Shown in pieces: positions 52,977 through 62,002 of a stretch of 64,000 nucleotides of DNA (the first letter of the stretch is position 1; each line of letters begins with the position of its first letter). The position numbers and the translations under genes are program-made. The notes below the pieces were generated by a model that worked only from the letters and a program-made list of their open reading frames with translations, was not told the origin of the DNA and made no database searches. The DNA comes from Nocardia jiangxiensis NBRC 101359 (GTDB taxonomy: Bacteria > Actinomycetota > Actinomycetes > Mycobacteriales > Mycobacteriaceae). The stretch spans positions 1 through 64,000 of the forward strand of contig NZ_BAGB01000046.1 in NCBI RefSeq assembly GCF_000308615.1. Reading direction: 5' to 3'.

Positions 52977-54887
52977 TCACAGCGGCTGCACCTCCTCGGG
53001 CTGTCCGTACTGCTCGGTCGGGGCCTCGCGGACCAGACCGCGCTCCTCGACCAGATCGCTGATCTGCGTCGTGCGTGCACCGGGCTCGTATCGCGCGATG
53101 GATTCCCTGACCGCGTCGGCGTATTCGCCCTCCCACCACGGAACGGTCCGCACCAGCACCGCGGGCGCACCGGAGGTGAACACGACGGCTCGACCGCGCG
53201 GCATCGTCACCAGGGCGTTCACATTCAACGTCCGCGAGGAACCCAGCGAACGCGAATAGCTCTTGCCGCCTTTGGATTCGGACATCGATTGGGTGATGGA
53301 GTCGTAATCGCCGATCGCCTCGGAACGTTCGGCCAGGAACTTCGTATCGTCGATGCCGCTGCCCAGGACCTTGATGTTGGCGGCGGACCACAGCGCCTCC
53401 ATACCGTCCTCACCCCAGCACCGCGCACCCTGCGCCCACGACTGCAACACCGTCATCACCACGATGCCGCGGGAGCCGAAGTGGCTGTACTGCTTGGGCA
53501 GATCCTTCCAGCGCACGACGTTGGCCGCCTCGTCCAGCACCGCCAGCAGCGGCACCCGCAGCCGGCCGTGCGGTGAGCGGGCCGCCTCGCGCATCGCCAC
53601 ATCGATCACCGCCGCGGTCAAGGCGCTGACCAGCGGGGCGGCCGAACCGCGACCCTCCAGCGAGAGGCAGTACAGGGTTCCGTTGCGCTCCAGGAATTCC
53701 AGCTCGTCGAACTCCCGGCGGTCGCCGCCCGGGGTGATCCACTGGTGCACGTTGGACATCTTCAGGCAGCCGATCATCTTCTTGGCTGTGCCGAAGATGC
53801 CGCTCTTGGTCCGCGGGTCGGTGTTGTACTGCGCGGACAGGCTCGATGCGGACAGGCTCAGATCCGCGACGCTCTCCCAGTACGGCGTGGCCTGACGCAA
53901 CATCTCGATGGGCTCGGGGTTGTTCGGGTTGGTCACCCACTCCCACACCTGCACGATCGGACGTTGCGCCACCGCGGCGGCCAGGAACAGATTCGCCAGC
54001 AGATCCTCGGCCTCGGAGTCGAAGTACTTGTCCCCCTTGGCATCCAGACCGGAGTCGGCGTCCGCGAAGTGCCCGGCCAGCTGCGCGGCGCGCATCTCAC
54101 AGCCGCGCCGGCGCGCATCGACCCACCGCAGCGGATCCCAGTACCAGTTGATCGGCTGCTCCACGTCCAAGGCCACGCCCTGCGGATCGAAGACGTAGAC
54201 GTGCCGCGGATCGCCCTGGCGTTCGCGCACACCGCGGGTCGCGTCGACCACGTCACGCTTGTTCGAGGTGACCAGCACCGGGCCGATCGCGGACAGGATC
54301 GCCGGGATCACCCGGGAGGTCGACTTGCCCTGCCGCGGGCCCCAGATGTCCAGGTGCAGATCCTCGTACGAGCCGTACAGCGGCACGCCCTCGGCGACCG
54401 AGATCCCGATCGGAACGCCCGGTGAATCCTTGTAGCCCAGGCCCTGATTGCGCGACAGGTCCGAATCGAATCCGCCCGATCCGCGCCCGGAGCCGACGCC
54501 GAGCTGCGCGGCCTTGGCCCGCACGCCCTCTTCGGTCAGCGCGGAGATGGCGCCGCCCATACCCATGTGCTGGGCCTTGTCGTCGACCGGGAGTTTGCCC
54601 TTGCCGGCGCGCTTGCGCATCTCCTTGCGGATCACGACATACGCGATCACGAGCACGATGATCAGGATCACGATCACCGTCGCCGGGAACGGCCAGCTCA
54701 GTTTCCCGCGCGCGAGCCCGGCCACGATCGCGATCGGGTTGACCGGGATGTTCTGCTTGGTCGAGGACAGCCAATTGCCCAGTTGCAGTGCCACCCACAG
54801 GGTTCCGACGACCGCGAATCCGACGTAGATCAGAATCAGGGTGTGGTCGGGACCCGGGTCGGCCGGATCCTTCACCTTCTTCGCCAT
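52977..54887 (-). CDS. VirD4/TraG-like type IV coupling ATPase
   Basis: 636 residues. Two N-terminal membrane segments (about 16-34 and 65-86), then an RecA-type ATPase: Walker A GPRQGKSTS near residue 186, Walker B PLLAVLDEAANV near 453, and the TraG/TcpA-like FGSRGIVVMTVLQSWAQG. Such proteins pump DNA or substrates into a type IV secretion channel. ATG 54887 with AGGAGG upstream. No relaxase is adjacent. The coupling protein plus VirB4-like ATPase in the same cluster indicate a transfer or secretion role. Confidence 0.85.
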   Translation of the reverse strand: MAKKVKDPADPGPDHTLILIYVGFAVVGTLWVALQLGNWLSSTKQNIPVNPIAIVAGLARGKLSWPFPATVIVILIIVLVIAYVVIRKEMRKRAGKGKLPVDDKAQHMGMGGAISALTEEGVRAKAAQLGVGSGRGSGGFDSDLSRNQGLGYKDSPGVPIGISVAEGVPLYGSYEDLHLDIWGPRQGKSTSRVIPAILSAIGPVLVTSNKRDVVDATRGVRERQGDPRHVYVFDPQGVALDVEQPINWYWDPLRWVDARRRGCEMRAAQLAGHFADADSGLDAKGDKYFDSEAEDLLANLFLAAAVAQRPIVQVWEWVTNPNNPEPIEMLRQATPYWESVADLSLSASSLSAQYNTDPRTKSGIFGTAKKMIGCLKMSNVHQWITPGGDRREFDELEFLERNGTLYCLSLEGRGSAAPLVSALTAAVIDVAMREAARSPHGRLRVPLLAVLDEAANVVRWKDLPKQYSHFGSRGIVVMTVLQSWAQGARCWGEDGMEALWSAANIKVLGSGIDDTKFLAERSEAIGDYDSITQSMSESKGGKSYSRSLGSSRTLNVNALVTMPRGRAVVFTSGAPAVLVRTVPWWEGEYADAVRESIARYEPGARTTQISDLVEERGLVREAPTEQYGQPEEVQPL

Positions 54888-54924
54888 CTCAGCCTCCTGG
54901 GGTGACCGTATATGTTGTTGCCGC

Positions 54925-55614
54925 TCAACGGAATCCGTCGAGTCGCCAGACTCCGCCGGTCTGCACGACGGTGGCGATGACCGTCGTCGACGGCAGCGAT
55001 TCGCGCCGCCCGTCCGGGTAGACGACGGTCTGCTCGATTCCGATCTTGTACTGCTGATGATCCGGATCGCCGGTGGACGGCGCCTTCTCCCCCGACGCGA
55101 ACGCGAACGCCTCGATCTTCGCTCCGGCCTCGGCCCAATCCGCCCACTGCAGCGAGGGTTTCGGCGTCTCGGCGACACTCGGCGGCGAATCCAGCGTCCG
55201 CAACAGAGTGGGCCCGAGGTACTGGCGCGCCCGGGACAGCGAACTCGCCTCGGACTCGGTCGCCGGGTACCAGGTGTAGATCTCCTTCAGGGCCGCCACC
55301 GCCACACCGTCGGGTGTGCTCGGATCCGGCGGCGGCACCGCCTCCAACTGCCGGACCGTGGTCGTGGGCGGCTGGGTGGAATCGGTTCCGGTGCTACCGC
55401 CGCATGCGGCGGCCAGCATTGCGACGCCCACCACCAGCATCACCACCACTATCGCGTATCGCCCGGTCACCGAGGCCCGCCCGCCCGGCGGGCGGGGGCC
55501 GACCATGCCTGCACTCCAGGCTATCGGGCGCACGGGACTGTTGACAGCTCCCGGCAATTCGATGATCTCGGCGTGTCCCGCGTGTGCGCGGTCGTGCTCT
55601 GCTGTCCGGCTCAC
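54925..55614 (-). CDS. Lipoprotein with NTF2-like-type extracellular part
   Basis: 229 residues. A membrane segment (YAIVVVMLVVGVAMLAAAC) ends in a lipobox, LAAAC-GG, so the mature protein would be lipid-anchored; the first ~50 residues before it are unusually long, and translation may begin later. The outer part (ALKEIYTWYPATESEAS, YKIGIEQTVVYPDGRRES, VVQTGGVWRLDGFR) resembles a cone-shaped NTF2-like fold often found in T4SS-associated lipoproteins. GTG 55614 overlaps the stop of the wall-hydrolase gene (GTGA). Confidence 0.7.
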   Translation of the reverse strand: MSRTAEHDRAHAGHAEIIELPGAVNSPVRPIAWSAGMVGPRPPGGRASVTGRYAIVVVMLVVGVAMLAAACGGSTGTDSTQPPTTTVRQLEAVPPPDPSTPDGVAVAALKEIYTWYPATESEASSLSRARQYLGPTLLRTLDSPPSVAETPKPSLQWADWAEAGAKIEAFAFASGEKAPSTGDPDHQQYKIGIEQTVVYPDGRRESLPSTTVIATVVQTGGVWRLDGFR

Positions 55615-57308
55615 ATCACCCTCCGTAACCGCCCGTCACCGGGGACCGGGGCCTTGCCGACGCCGGACGGATCGGCCGAGCGCAGCATGCTGCCGCCGCC
55701 GAGATAGATGCCGACGTCCGCGGGTCCGCGCCGCCCGAAATCGAAGAACACCAGATCACCCGGACGCGCCGCACTCAACGACACCTCCGAGCCGCTTTCC
55801 CACTGCTGTTCGGCGGTGCGCGGCAGGATAACCCGGCCCGAGGAGGCCGCGAACACCGACGCCGAGGTCAGACCCGGCCCATCCAGACCGCCACCGGTCG
55901 GCCCCGACGGACCACCGCCGCCCCATACGTACGGCGTGCCCATCCACTGCTCACCGGCCTGCACGATCTGATCGCCGCCGGATCCGCCGTCCGGTTGGAA
56001 GCGGCCCATCGAGCCCGGGGCGCGGAACTGCGCCTCCATCGTCAGGATGTTCTTCACGTACGGCTGGGTCTCGGAGAAGTGCGCGGGCACCTGATCGGGC
56101 ATCCCGCCCGAGGCCAGCACCGCACCCTCACCGGCGTTGTACGCTGCGAGCGCGAGCGGCACGACATCGCCGTGCACCTTGCCCTGCCCGATCCAGCCCT
56201 CGATCCGATGCGCCAGCGAACACATGTAGCGGCCCTGCGCGATGATCGCGTCGCCGTCGTCCCACAGGCTCGGTGTGCCGTTGCCGTCGGCGTCGAGCAG
56301 GTACGGTTTGCCGTCGTCCGGATCGATGGATCGCGCTGTGCCGGGCAGGAACTGCGCCAATCCCTCGGCGCCGGCCGGGGAGGTCAGCCCGCGCCGGAAT
56401 CCGGACTCCTGCTTGCCCTGGGCGGCCAGGATCGACGAGCTGATCTCCGGGCAGAGGGAACCCGCACGGCGATACCAGATTTCGAGGTCGGCGGGTACCT
56501 TGCCGTCGGCGAGTGCGCCACCGGCGGTCCCGAATCCGCGGCTGCACAACGGATTCACCGAATTCGGCACCGCACCACTGGCCTGCGGGGTCGGTGCGCC
56601 GTCCAACCAGGGCAGCGGATCGATCTGATGTCCGCCGTTGAGTCGGCCGCCGGGAACGATCTCGAAATGCAGGTGCGGCCCGGTGGCCTGCCCGGCCGAG
56701 CCAACCTGGCCGATCGGCTGACCGGCGCGCACGGTCTGTCCCACCCGCACCCCGACGCCACTGGCCCATTCGTGCCCGTACACCGCCGAGAACGGACGAC
56801 CGTTGACATCCGTGGAGTCGATCACGATCCAGTTGCCGAATCCGGAGGCCGGACCGGCCGCGACGACCGTGCCGTCGGCCACCGAATAGATGGCCGTGCC
56901 GTCCGGCGCGGCCAGGTCGACGCCGAGATGCGTACCACCGCGCGAACCGAACGTATCGGAGATCTGGAACGATCCCGCGGCCAGCGGCCACGTCCGCCGG
57001 ATCGGGGCCAGGCTCCCGCCCGCCCGGTCGGCGCCCGAACTCGGCTCCACCGCTGCCGCGGGCACATCCGGCACCGTCGAATTCGATGCGGCCGCAGGCG
57101 CATTCGGCCTCGACGTCGTAGGTTTCGCCGCACCCGAGGCGGGCGAGGTCTGCGCCTGCACCGCAGGGCTGGGAACCGGCGCGGTGACCGACACGGTCGG
57201 CTGATCGGCGCAGTCGTCCTCGGAGGAGGGCAGCACGATCACCACGATCAGTGCGATCAGCCCGATCACACTGCCGAATCCCACCCACAGCAGAGATTTC
57301 GCGTTCAC
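55611..57308 (-). CDS. M23 + lytic transglycosylase + degenerate NlpC/P60 wall-hydrolase fusion
   Basis: 565 residues. Membrane segment 7-28, Pro/Ala linker, M23 metallopeptidase (HLGVDLAAPDGT and HLHFE supply zinc ligands), a lytic-transglycosylase domain (AAQGKQESGFRRG with catalytic Glu, then EGLAQFLPGTA), and a C-terminal NlpC/P60-like domain (TPYVWGGGG, ARPGDLVFFDFG). In the latter the catalytic Cys position is Gly477 (GLDGPGL for GxDCSGL) and the catalytic His is Asp531 (ADVGIYLG). So two domains look active and the third inactive. It would open peptidoglycan for the secretion apparatus. Confidence 0.85.
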   Translation of the reverse strand: MNAKSLLWVGFGSVIGLIALIVVIVLPSSEDDCADQPTVSVTAPVPSPAVQAQTSPASGAAKPTTSRPNAPAAASNSTVPDVPAAAVEPSSGADRAGGSLAPIRRTWPLAAGSFQISDTFGSRGGTHLGVDLAAPDGTAIYSVADGTVVAAGPASGFGNWIVIDSTDVNGRPFSAVYGHEWASGVGVRVGQTVRAGQPIGQVGSAGQATGPHLHFEIVPGGRLNGGHQIDPLPWLDGAPTPQASGAVPNSVNPLCSRGFGTAGGALADGKVPADLEIWYRRAGSLCPEISSSILAAQGKQESGFRRGLTSPAGAEGLAQFLPGTARSIDPDDGKPYLLDADGNGTPSLWDDGDAIIAQGRYMCSLAHRIEGWIGQGKVHGDVVPLALAAYNAGEGAVLASGGMPDQVPAHFSETQPYVKNILTMEAQFRAPGSMGRFQPDGGSGGDQIVQAGEQWMGTPYVWGGGGPSGPTGGGLDGPGLTSASVFAASSGRVILPRTAEQQWESGSEVSLSAARPGDLVFFDFGRRGPADVGIYLGGGSMLRSADPSGVGKAPVPGDGRLRRVM

Positions 57309-57339
57309 CGCGGCACGCCCATTCGTCGCTGGGCAGCGA

Positions 57340-57648
57340 TCATGTGCTGCGCTGAGTGTCGTTGAGGGTTTCCACCAGGGTGCGGTTCATCTCCGCAGCG
57401 GCGGCCAACTGCTGTTGCAGCAGTGCGACCTTGCGCCGCAGCGCGCCCGCGTCCATCCGATCCAGTCCCGGTCCCTCCGCGGCGCGCACCCAGTTGCGGA
57501 CCGAATTGGCGTGCACACCGATCTGCTCGGCCACCACCCGGCACGCCTCGGACTCGCTGCGCAACTTGCCCGTCAGGGCGATCACCTGTTCCACCGCGGC
57601 CTGTCGCACCTGCGGTGACACCCTGCGATAGGACCTGTGCGGCATCAT
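57340..57648 (-). CDS. Helix-turn-helix protein resembling IS3-family OrfA
   Basis: 102 residues. RRVSPQVRQAAVEQVIALTG, ACRVVAEQIGVHANSVRNWVRAAEG and a leucine-zipper-like tail (LRRKVALLQQQLAAAAEMN) match the OrfA/TnpA HTH-zipper of IS3 transposases. No OrfB reading frame or inverted repeats adjoin, so it is either a domesticated DNA-binding protein or a relic. It sits inside the cluster between the VirB4-like and wall-hydrolase genes; ATG 57648 is 6 bp after GGAGGG. Confidence 0.7.
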   Translation of the reverse strand: MMPHRSYRRVSPQVRQAAVEQVIALTGKLRSESEACRVVAEQIGVHANSVRNWVRAAEGPGLDRMDAGALRRKVALLQQQLAAAAEMNRTLVETLNDTQRST

Positions 57649-57709
57649 CGCGCCACCCTCCCTGACCGCCGAATCCGCGAAGGCGCCTGCGCCACCGCCC
57701 GGTTCGCTC

Positions 57710-60505
57710 TCACGCAGCACTCCCCTCGTCGCCGCTCGGCGCGGCGTCCTCACCGCGGCGCGCGGTGGATTCGGTGAATTCGCTGAAACGCTGGTTGGTT
57801 TCGTGGATTCCGCTTTCCCTCTCCGAGATCGTGAATTCCATGTGGAACGGTATGCCGGGACGGCGATCCTCGCCGATCTTCAGCAGGAATTTACCGGTAC
57901 CGGGTGCGGGTGGTCGGGCCTGTCCGGGCTTGAGCGCCTCACCGGTCAACGCCTGCGGCGCAGACCATCCGGTCACCATCTCCTCCTCGGCGGCGGTGAA
58001 CGGAATCGTGGAATCCAGACGTTTGATCTCCTCCGGCGGCAGTGCGCCGAAGATCTTCGCGCGGGCGCGCTCGAGGAAACCGATCGCCTTCGCGATCGCG
58101 GCCTCCGAACCGAGCGACTGCAGATCCTTGATGGTGTGGCTGATCATGATCAGCGAGGTGGCCAGACCACGCTGCAGACGGGTCAGCTCGTCGACGCGAT
58201 CGACCATGAAGTCGCCCAGGCCCAGCACCTGCCACAGCTCGTCCATGACCACCTGGAAGTAGCGCTGCGCGCCCATTTCGGCGTCGGCGAGCACGTGGGC
58301 GGCCTCGACGGAGGCGAATCCGTCTGCCCAGCAGGCCAACATGACCGCGGCCTTGAGCTTCTTGTCGCCGGTCGGGATGTGCGAGACATCGATGCAGACC
58401 GCGACCGAGGTGGTGTCGATCGGTGTGGTGGTCTGCCCGTTGAACACCGCGCCGAACGGCCCCTGGGTCAGCGCGCGCAGCGAGCGGCGCAGGCCCTTGA
58501 TGGATTCGTGGTACTCCTCGGGGCTGTCCGCGCCTGCGTCCAGCATCAGCTGATCGCCGCCCTCGACGATGACCTCGAGCAGATTCTCCATGATCGGCGG
58601 ATTCTCCGGGGCGAAGCCGCTGCCCTCGCGGTACAGGATGCTCAGCCCGGTCGAGATGAGCGTCTCCTCGTAGTCGCGCACGCGCGCGCCGCGCACCAGT
58701 TCGACCAGACCTGCGATCAGGGTGACCTGGCGGGCCCGCAACTCCTGCGTCACCTGGATCTGCAGGGCGGGTAGACCGTTCAGCAGCGGCACGACCGCGC
58801 CCAGGACGCCACCGGCCAGCGGGTTGACCTTGCCGTGGCCGTACCCCAGGTCGATGACCTGCCCGCCGACCATCTCCACGAGTTTGCGGTAGTCGGGTTT
58901 GACGTCGGCCAGGATCAGCGGCGTGATGCCCTGCGCGACACCGCCCAGCACGATCCGCCGCACCAGCGAGGACTTACCGAATCCGTTGAGCCCCAGCACG
59001 AACAGGCTGGGCGCGGTGATGAAACTGCCGCGCATGAACCAGTTCATCGGGTCGAAGCAGACCGGCGCACCGGTGTGCAGATGCGAACCCAGCGGGGTGC
59101 CGATCAGCGGCGCGCCCGCACCGACCGACCACGGCCACAGGCCCGCGACCTGCGCTGTGGTGGCCCGGTATTCGACCGGACGCCCGATGACGTTCATCCG
59201 GCCGCCGCCCGCGCCGAGATAGCCGCGATCGGTCAATTGCGCTGTGGTGCGGTCGAATCCGTCCTCCTGCGCGGTATCCAGGCGGGCCGCGGCGTTCATC
59301 CGGCGCAGATCGTCGGTGCGGATGCGGAAGGCCGCCCAGGCCGCGCGCAGACCGGCGCCCTCGCGCACGGTCATCTCCAGCCGGGCCCGGGTCAGCTCGT
59401 CCAGCAGCGGCGGGCCCTGTTTGGTCTGCTTGCCGCCCTTACCCTTTCGGGCCGAGGACTTCGACCTGGCCACCGGCGCCGTTCGCTCCGGGCGCCGGGG
59501 TGTGGTGCGGGCGGTGTCACCACCGTTGCGATCGGTCACCCGGCGGCGGTTGCGTTCGGACATCGGGGCGCGACTGCGGGTCAGGTGTCCCGCGTCCGCG
59601 CGCTGCGGGTCCGGATGGGAGCCGTTGCCGGACAACGCATCCGGTTCCGGATGCGACCGCGTGGCACGGGGGTCGGGCGGACCGACTTGCTTGGGTAACT
59701 CCTGCGGCGGGCGCTGACGCCGACCGCCCTGCCCGTATCGCATGTCCTCACGACCTCTCGTGCGCTGTTCGGTCCCCCGGGCCGCACCGCCCGACCGGTC
59801 GGCTGTCTGCTGCTGGTCACGTTCCCGGGCCGTCGGCGGACGGGAAGTGGTGTTGCGCGTACTCGAATCGGCTGTCGCTTCGGCCGCCCCGCGGCCCGTG
59901 GCGACCTGACCCGAATCATCGGCGACGGGCGTCCGCGCCGCAGCGGATTCGGTCTGGTTCGATGCCGAGGTGCCGTTCGCCGATGTCGTGCCGTTCGCGG
60001 CGGGCGCATCCAGCGCGGGAATGGCACCGGCGCGCGAGGTGGAATGCTCCCGCGTGGTGACCGATTGCTCACGGGCAGTGGTGGATTCGATCGCGAGACG
60101 ATCGGAGGTGGTGTCCTCGCGCACCGGACGGCGATCGCGCGGCGGCGCGACGTCCCGGGAACGCGAGCGCGCTTCGGTGTCGGCCGCGCGTCCGGCCCGA
60201 GCCGCCGCGCCCCGATCCTCTTCGGTACGACGGGGCCGACGTTCCGGGGGCGTGCTCGAACGGTCACGCCCGGAACCGAGTCCGGGCGTGCCGCGGCGGG
60301 CGGGACGAACGGGGGCGTCGTCCCAGTCGGCAGGCATGGCGGTACGCGGCTGGCCGGGCGTGTACGCCTCGATGTTCCAGTCGTCCTCACGGCGCAACCC
60401 GCGCCCACCGCCGGGCAGCGGATTGCTCGTGTCCACCACGCGCTCGCGGTACCGCGGTGGCTCGCCGCGGGAGCGGATCGGCGCGTCGCCGTCATCACCT
60501 GCCAT
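57710..60505 (-). CDS. VirB4-like secretion ATPase with long disordered N-terminus
   Basis: 931 residues. Residues 1-370 are disordered and Arg/Ser/Thr/Asp-rich. The ATPase follows: Walker A LGLNGFGKSSLVRRI near 510, Walker B VVMDELWQVLG near 755, and the conserved RLQRGLATSLIMISHTIKDL. VirB4-family proteins energise T4SS assembly and transport. ATG 60505 is 6 bp after the SCO6880-type gene's stop. The order SCO6880-type protein then VirB4-like ATPase is typical of actinobacterial conjugation clusters. Confidence 0.85.
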   Translation of the reverse strand: MAGDDGDAPIRSRGEPPRYRERVVDTSNPLPGGGRGLRREDDWNIEAYTPGQPRTAMPADWDDAPVRPARRGTPGLGSGRDRSSTPPERRPRRTEEDRGAAARAGRAADTEARSRSRDVAPPRDRRPVREDTTSDRLAIESTTAREQSVTTREHSTSRAGAIPALDAPAANGTTSANGTSASNQTESAAARTPVADDSGQVATGRGAAEATADSSTRNTTSRPPTARERDQQQTADRSGGAARGTEQRTRGREDMRYGQGGRRQRPPQELPKQVGPPDPRATRSHPEPDALSGNGSHPDPQRADAGHLTRSRAPMSERNRRRVTDRNGGDTARTTPRRPERTAPVARSKSSARKGKGGKQTKQGPPLLDELTRARLEMTVREGAGLRAAWAAFRIRTDDLRRMNAAARLDTAQEDGFDRTTAQLTDRGYLGAGGGRMNVIGRPVEYRATTAQVAGLWPWSVGAGAPLIGTPLGSHLHTGAPVCFDPMNWFMRGSFITAPSLFVLGLNGFGKSSLVRRIVLGGVAQGITPLILADVKPDYRKLVEMVGGQVIDLGYGHGKVNPLAGGVLGAVVPLLNGLPALQIQVTQELRARQVTLIAGLVELVRGARVRDYEETLISTGLSILYREGSGFAPENPPIMENLLEVIVEGGDQLMLDAGADSPEEYHESIKGLRRSLRALTQGPFGAVFNGQTTTPIDTTSVAVCIDVSHIPTGDKKLKAAVMLACWADGFASVEAAHVLADAEMGAQRYFQVVMDELWQVLGLGDFMVDRVDELTRLQRGLATSLIMISHTIKDLQSLGSEAAIAKAIGFLERARAKIFGALPPEEIKRLDSTIPFTAAEEEMVTGWSAPQALTGEALKPGQARPPAPGTGKFLLKIGEDRRPGIPFHMEFTISERESGIHETNQRFSEFTESTARRGEDAAPSGDEGSAA

Positions 60506-60511
60506 GAAGGA

Positions 60512-62002
60512 TCACCCCGCCAATGCTTTCGGAATGCTCGCGTGCTCCGGCAGAATCACCCCGCACCCGAGCGAGGCCGCGAAGCCCGCCGCCTGATAGC
60601 GGTAACACCGCCGGATCTTCAAGCGCGCCTGCGTGGACAGATCGCGCGTAATGGCCTCGATACGCGGCAGATCGCCGCGCAGGGGCTCGGTGATCGTCAC
60701 CAGCGCCCCGAAGCGGGTCACGCCGTGACCGCGCGCCTGCTCCTCGCGGGCCTGCTGCGTCGCGCCCACCCGCAGGGTGGCCGCCGCCGAGACGACACCG
60801 CGCTCGCTCTGCTGTGCCACCAGCGCGTTCTTGTAGTCGTCGTCGACGATCTCGGCGGCGTCGGCCGCCGAGTGCGGACGGTACACGATCGCCACACGTT
60901 TGCGCGGCACTTCGGGATTCGGTGCGAGCAGCCGCTGCAGCACCCGCTCGTCCACCGCGCCCTCCGGGGCGGTGTCCATCTCCCAGGTCACCGAGCGACC
61001 GCCGTCGTGCAGGAAGTGATCCCAGCGCTCCTCGTGCGAGACCGGCCCGGCATCGGCCCAGTCCAGACCGTGGCCGCCGGGTTCACCGACCGCGACCTCG
61101 AGATCGGCCTGCGCGGCCGGATCGTAGCTGCGCCGGATGAACGCGATCACCTCGTCCGCGGACATCGGCTGAGCCCGCACACCCGCCTCGGCCAGGGCCG
61201 CACAGATGCCCGGCAGCCGACGGCCGATCTCCACCGCCTCCTCCGCGGGATTCTTGCGGCGCTCGGCAGTGGTCGCCTTGAACGTGATCGCCACGCGCGG
61301 CAGCAATTGCACACGCTCCTGGGGCAATTCGGTGGCCAGCTCGTACATCACCTGCTGCGCCAGATCCGGCGCCTGCGGATGGGTGATCGTGGAGACCTCG
61401 GTCAGCAGGCGGTTACCGGTCTCGGGAACGGTATCGATGACCGGCACCACCGCGATGATGTCGGAGGTCTGCCCCAGCGAGGCCAGGAAGGTGCCCCAGG
61501 CCGCGACCCAGCGATCGATCACCGGCTGATCCACCGCCTCGTGGCCCTGCGGCCAGGCCCGCAGCACGACCGTGTACTGGCCGAACTGCGGTAGGTGGAT
61601 CATGCCGAAGCTGTAGCCTCCGGCGTCGATCCCCTCGTACAACTTGGACGGCGCCATCAGCCCGGGCAGCCGGGCGACCCCGCCGGGGATCCGGGAGAAC
61701 CGCCCGCCCCGGTAGACGTGCTCGCCCCGGTTTCGACCGCGTAGCCAATGGAACATCATCAATCCCGTCTCGTAGCCGGAGCGGCCCCCCGACCGCCACA
61801 CCAGTGGAACCATCACCACGACGCCGATCCCGGCGACGAAGAACGCCGGTTTCGGACCGGCCACCAGCGCTGTCAGCAGCGCACCGATGACCACGACGAA
61901 GCCGAGCACCGTCTCGCCCCAGCGCAGGCCGAAAAGACCTGCGCTGCGCGGCTTCTGCCAGAGCCCGTACGAGCGCCGCTCATAGGATTCGGTCGTCGTC
62001 AT
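60512..62002 (-). CDS. SCO6880-type conjugation protein
   Basis: 496 residues. Two N-terminal membrane segments (ETVLGFVVVIGALLTALVA, AFFVAGIGVVVMVPLVW) then a cytoplasmic region with SYGLWQKPRSAGLFGL and MIHLPQFGQYTVVLRAWPQ. This matches the SCO6880 family, which combines PrgI-like membrane and VirB4-N-like regions and partners the separate ATPase in actinobacterial T4SS clusters. ATG 62002 overlaps the previous stop (ATGA). Confidence 0.85.
   Translation of the reverse strand: MTTTESYERRSYGLWQKPRSAGLFGLRWGETVLGFVVVIGALLTALVAGPKPAFFVAGIGVVVMVPLVWRSGGRSGYETGLMMFHWLRGRNRGEHVYRGGRFSRIPGGVARLPGLMAPSKLYEGIDAGGYSFGMIHLPQFGQYTVVLRAWPQGHEAVDQPVIDRWVAAWGTFLASLGQTSDIIAVVPVIDTVPETGNRLLTEVSTITHPQAPDLAQQVMYELATELPQERVQLLPRVAITFKATTAERRKNPAEEAVEIGRRLPGICAALAEAGVRAQPMSADEVIAFIRRSYDPAAQADLEVAVGEPGGHGLDWADAGPVSHEERWDHFLHDGGRSVTWEMDTAPEGAVDERVLQRLLAPNPEVPRKRVAIVYRPHSAADAAEIVDDDYKNALVAQQSERGVVSAAATLRVGATQQAREEQARGHGVTRFGALVTITEPLRGDLPRIEAITRDLSTQARLKIRRCYRYQAAGFAASLGCGVILPEHASIPKALAG

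Noticed and set aside
60044..61594. 516-codon plus-strand frame
   Set aside because: Antisense to the VirB4-like and SCO6880-type genes; shadow composition.
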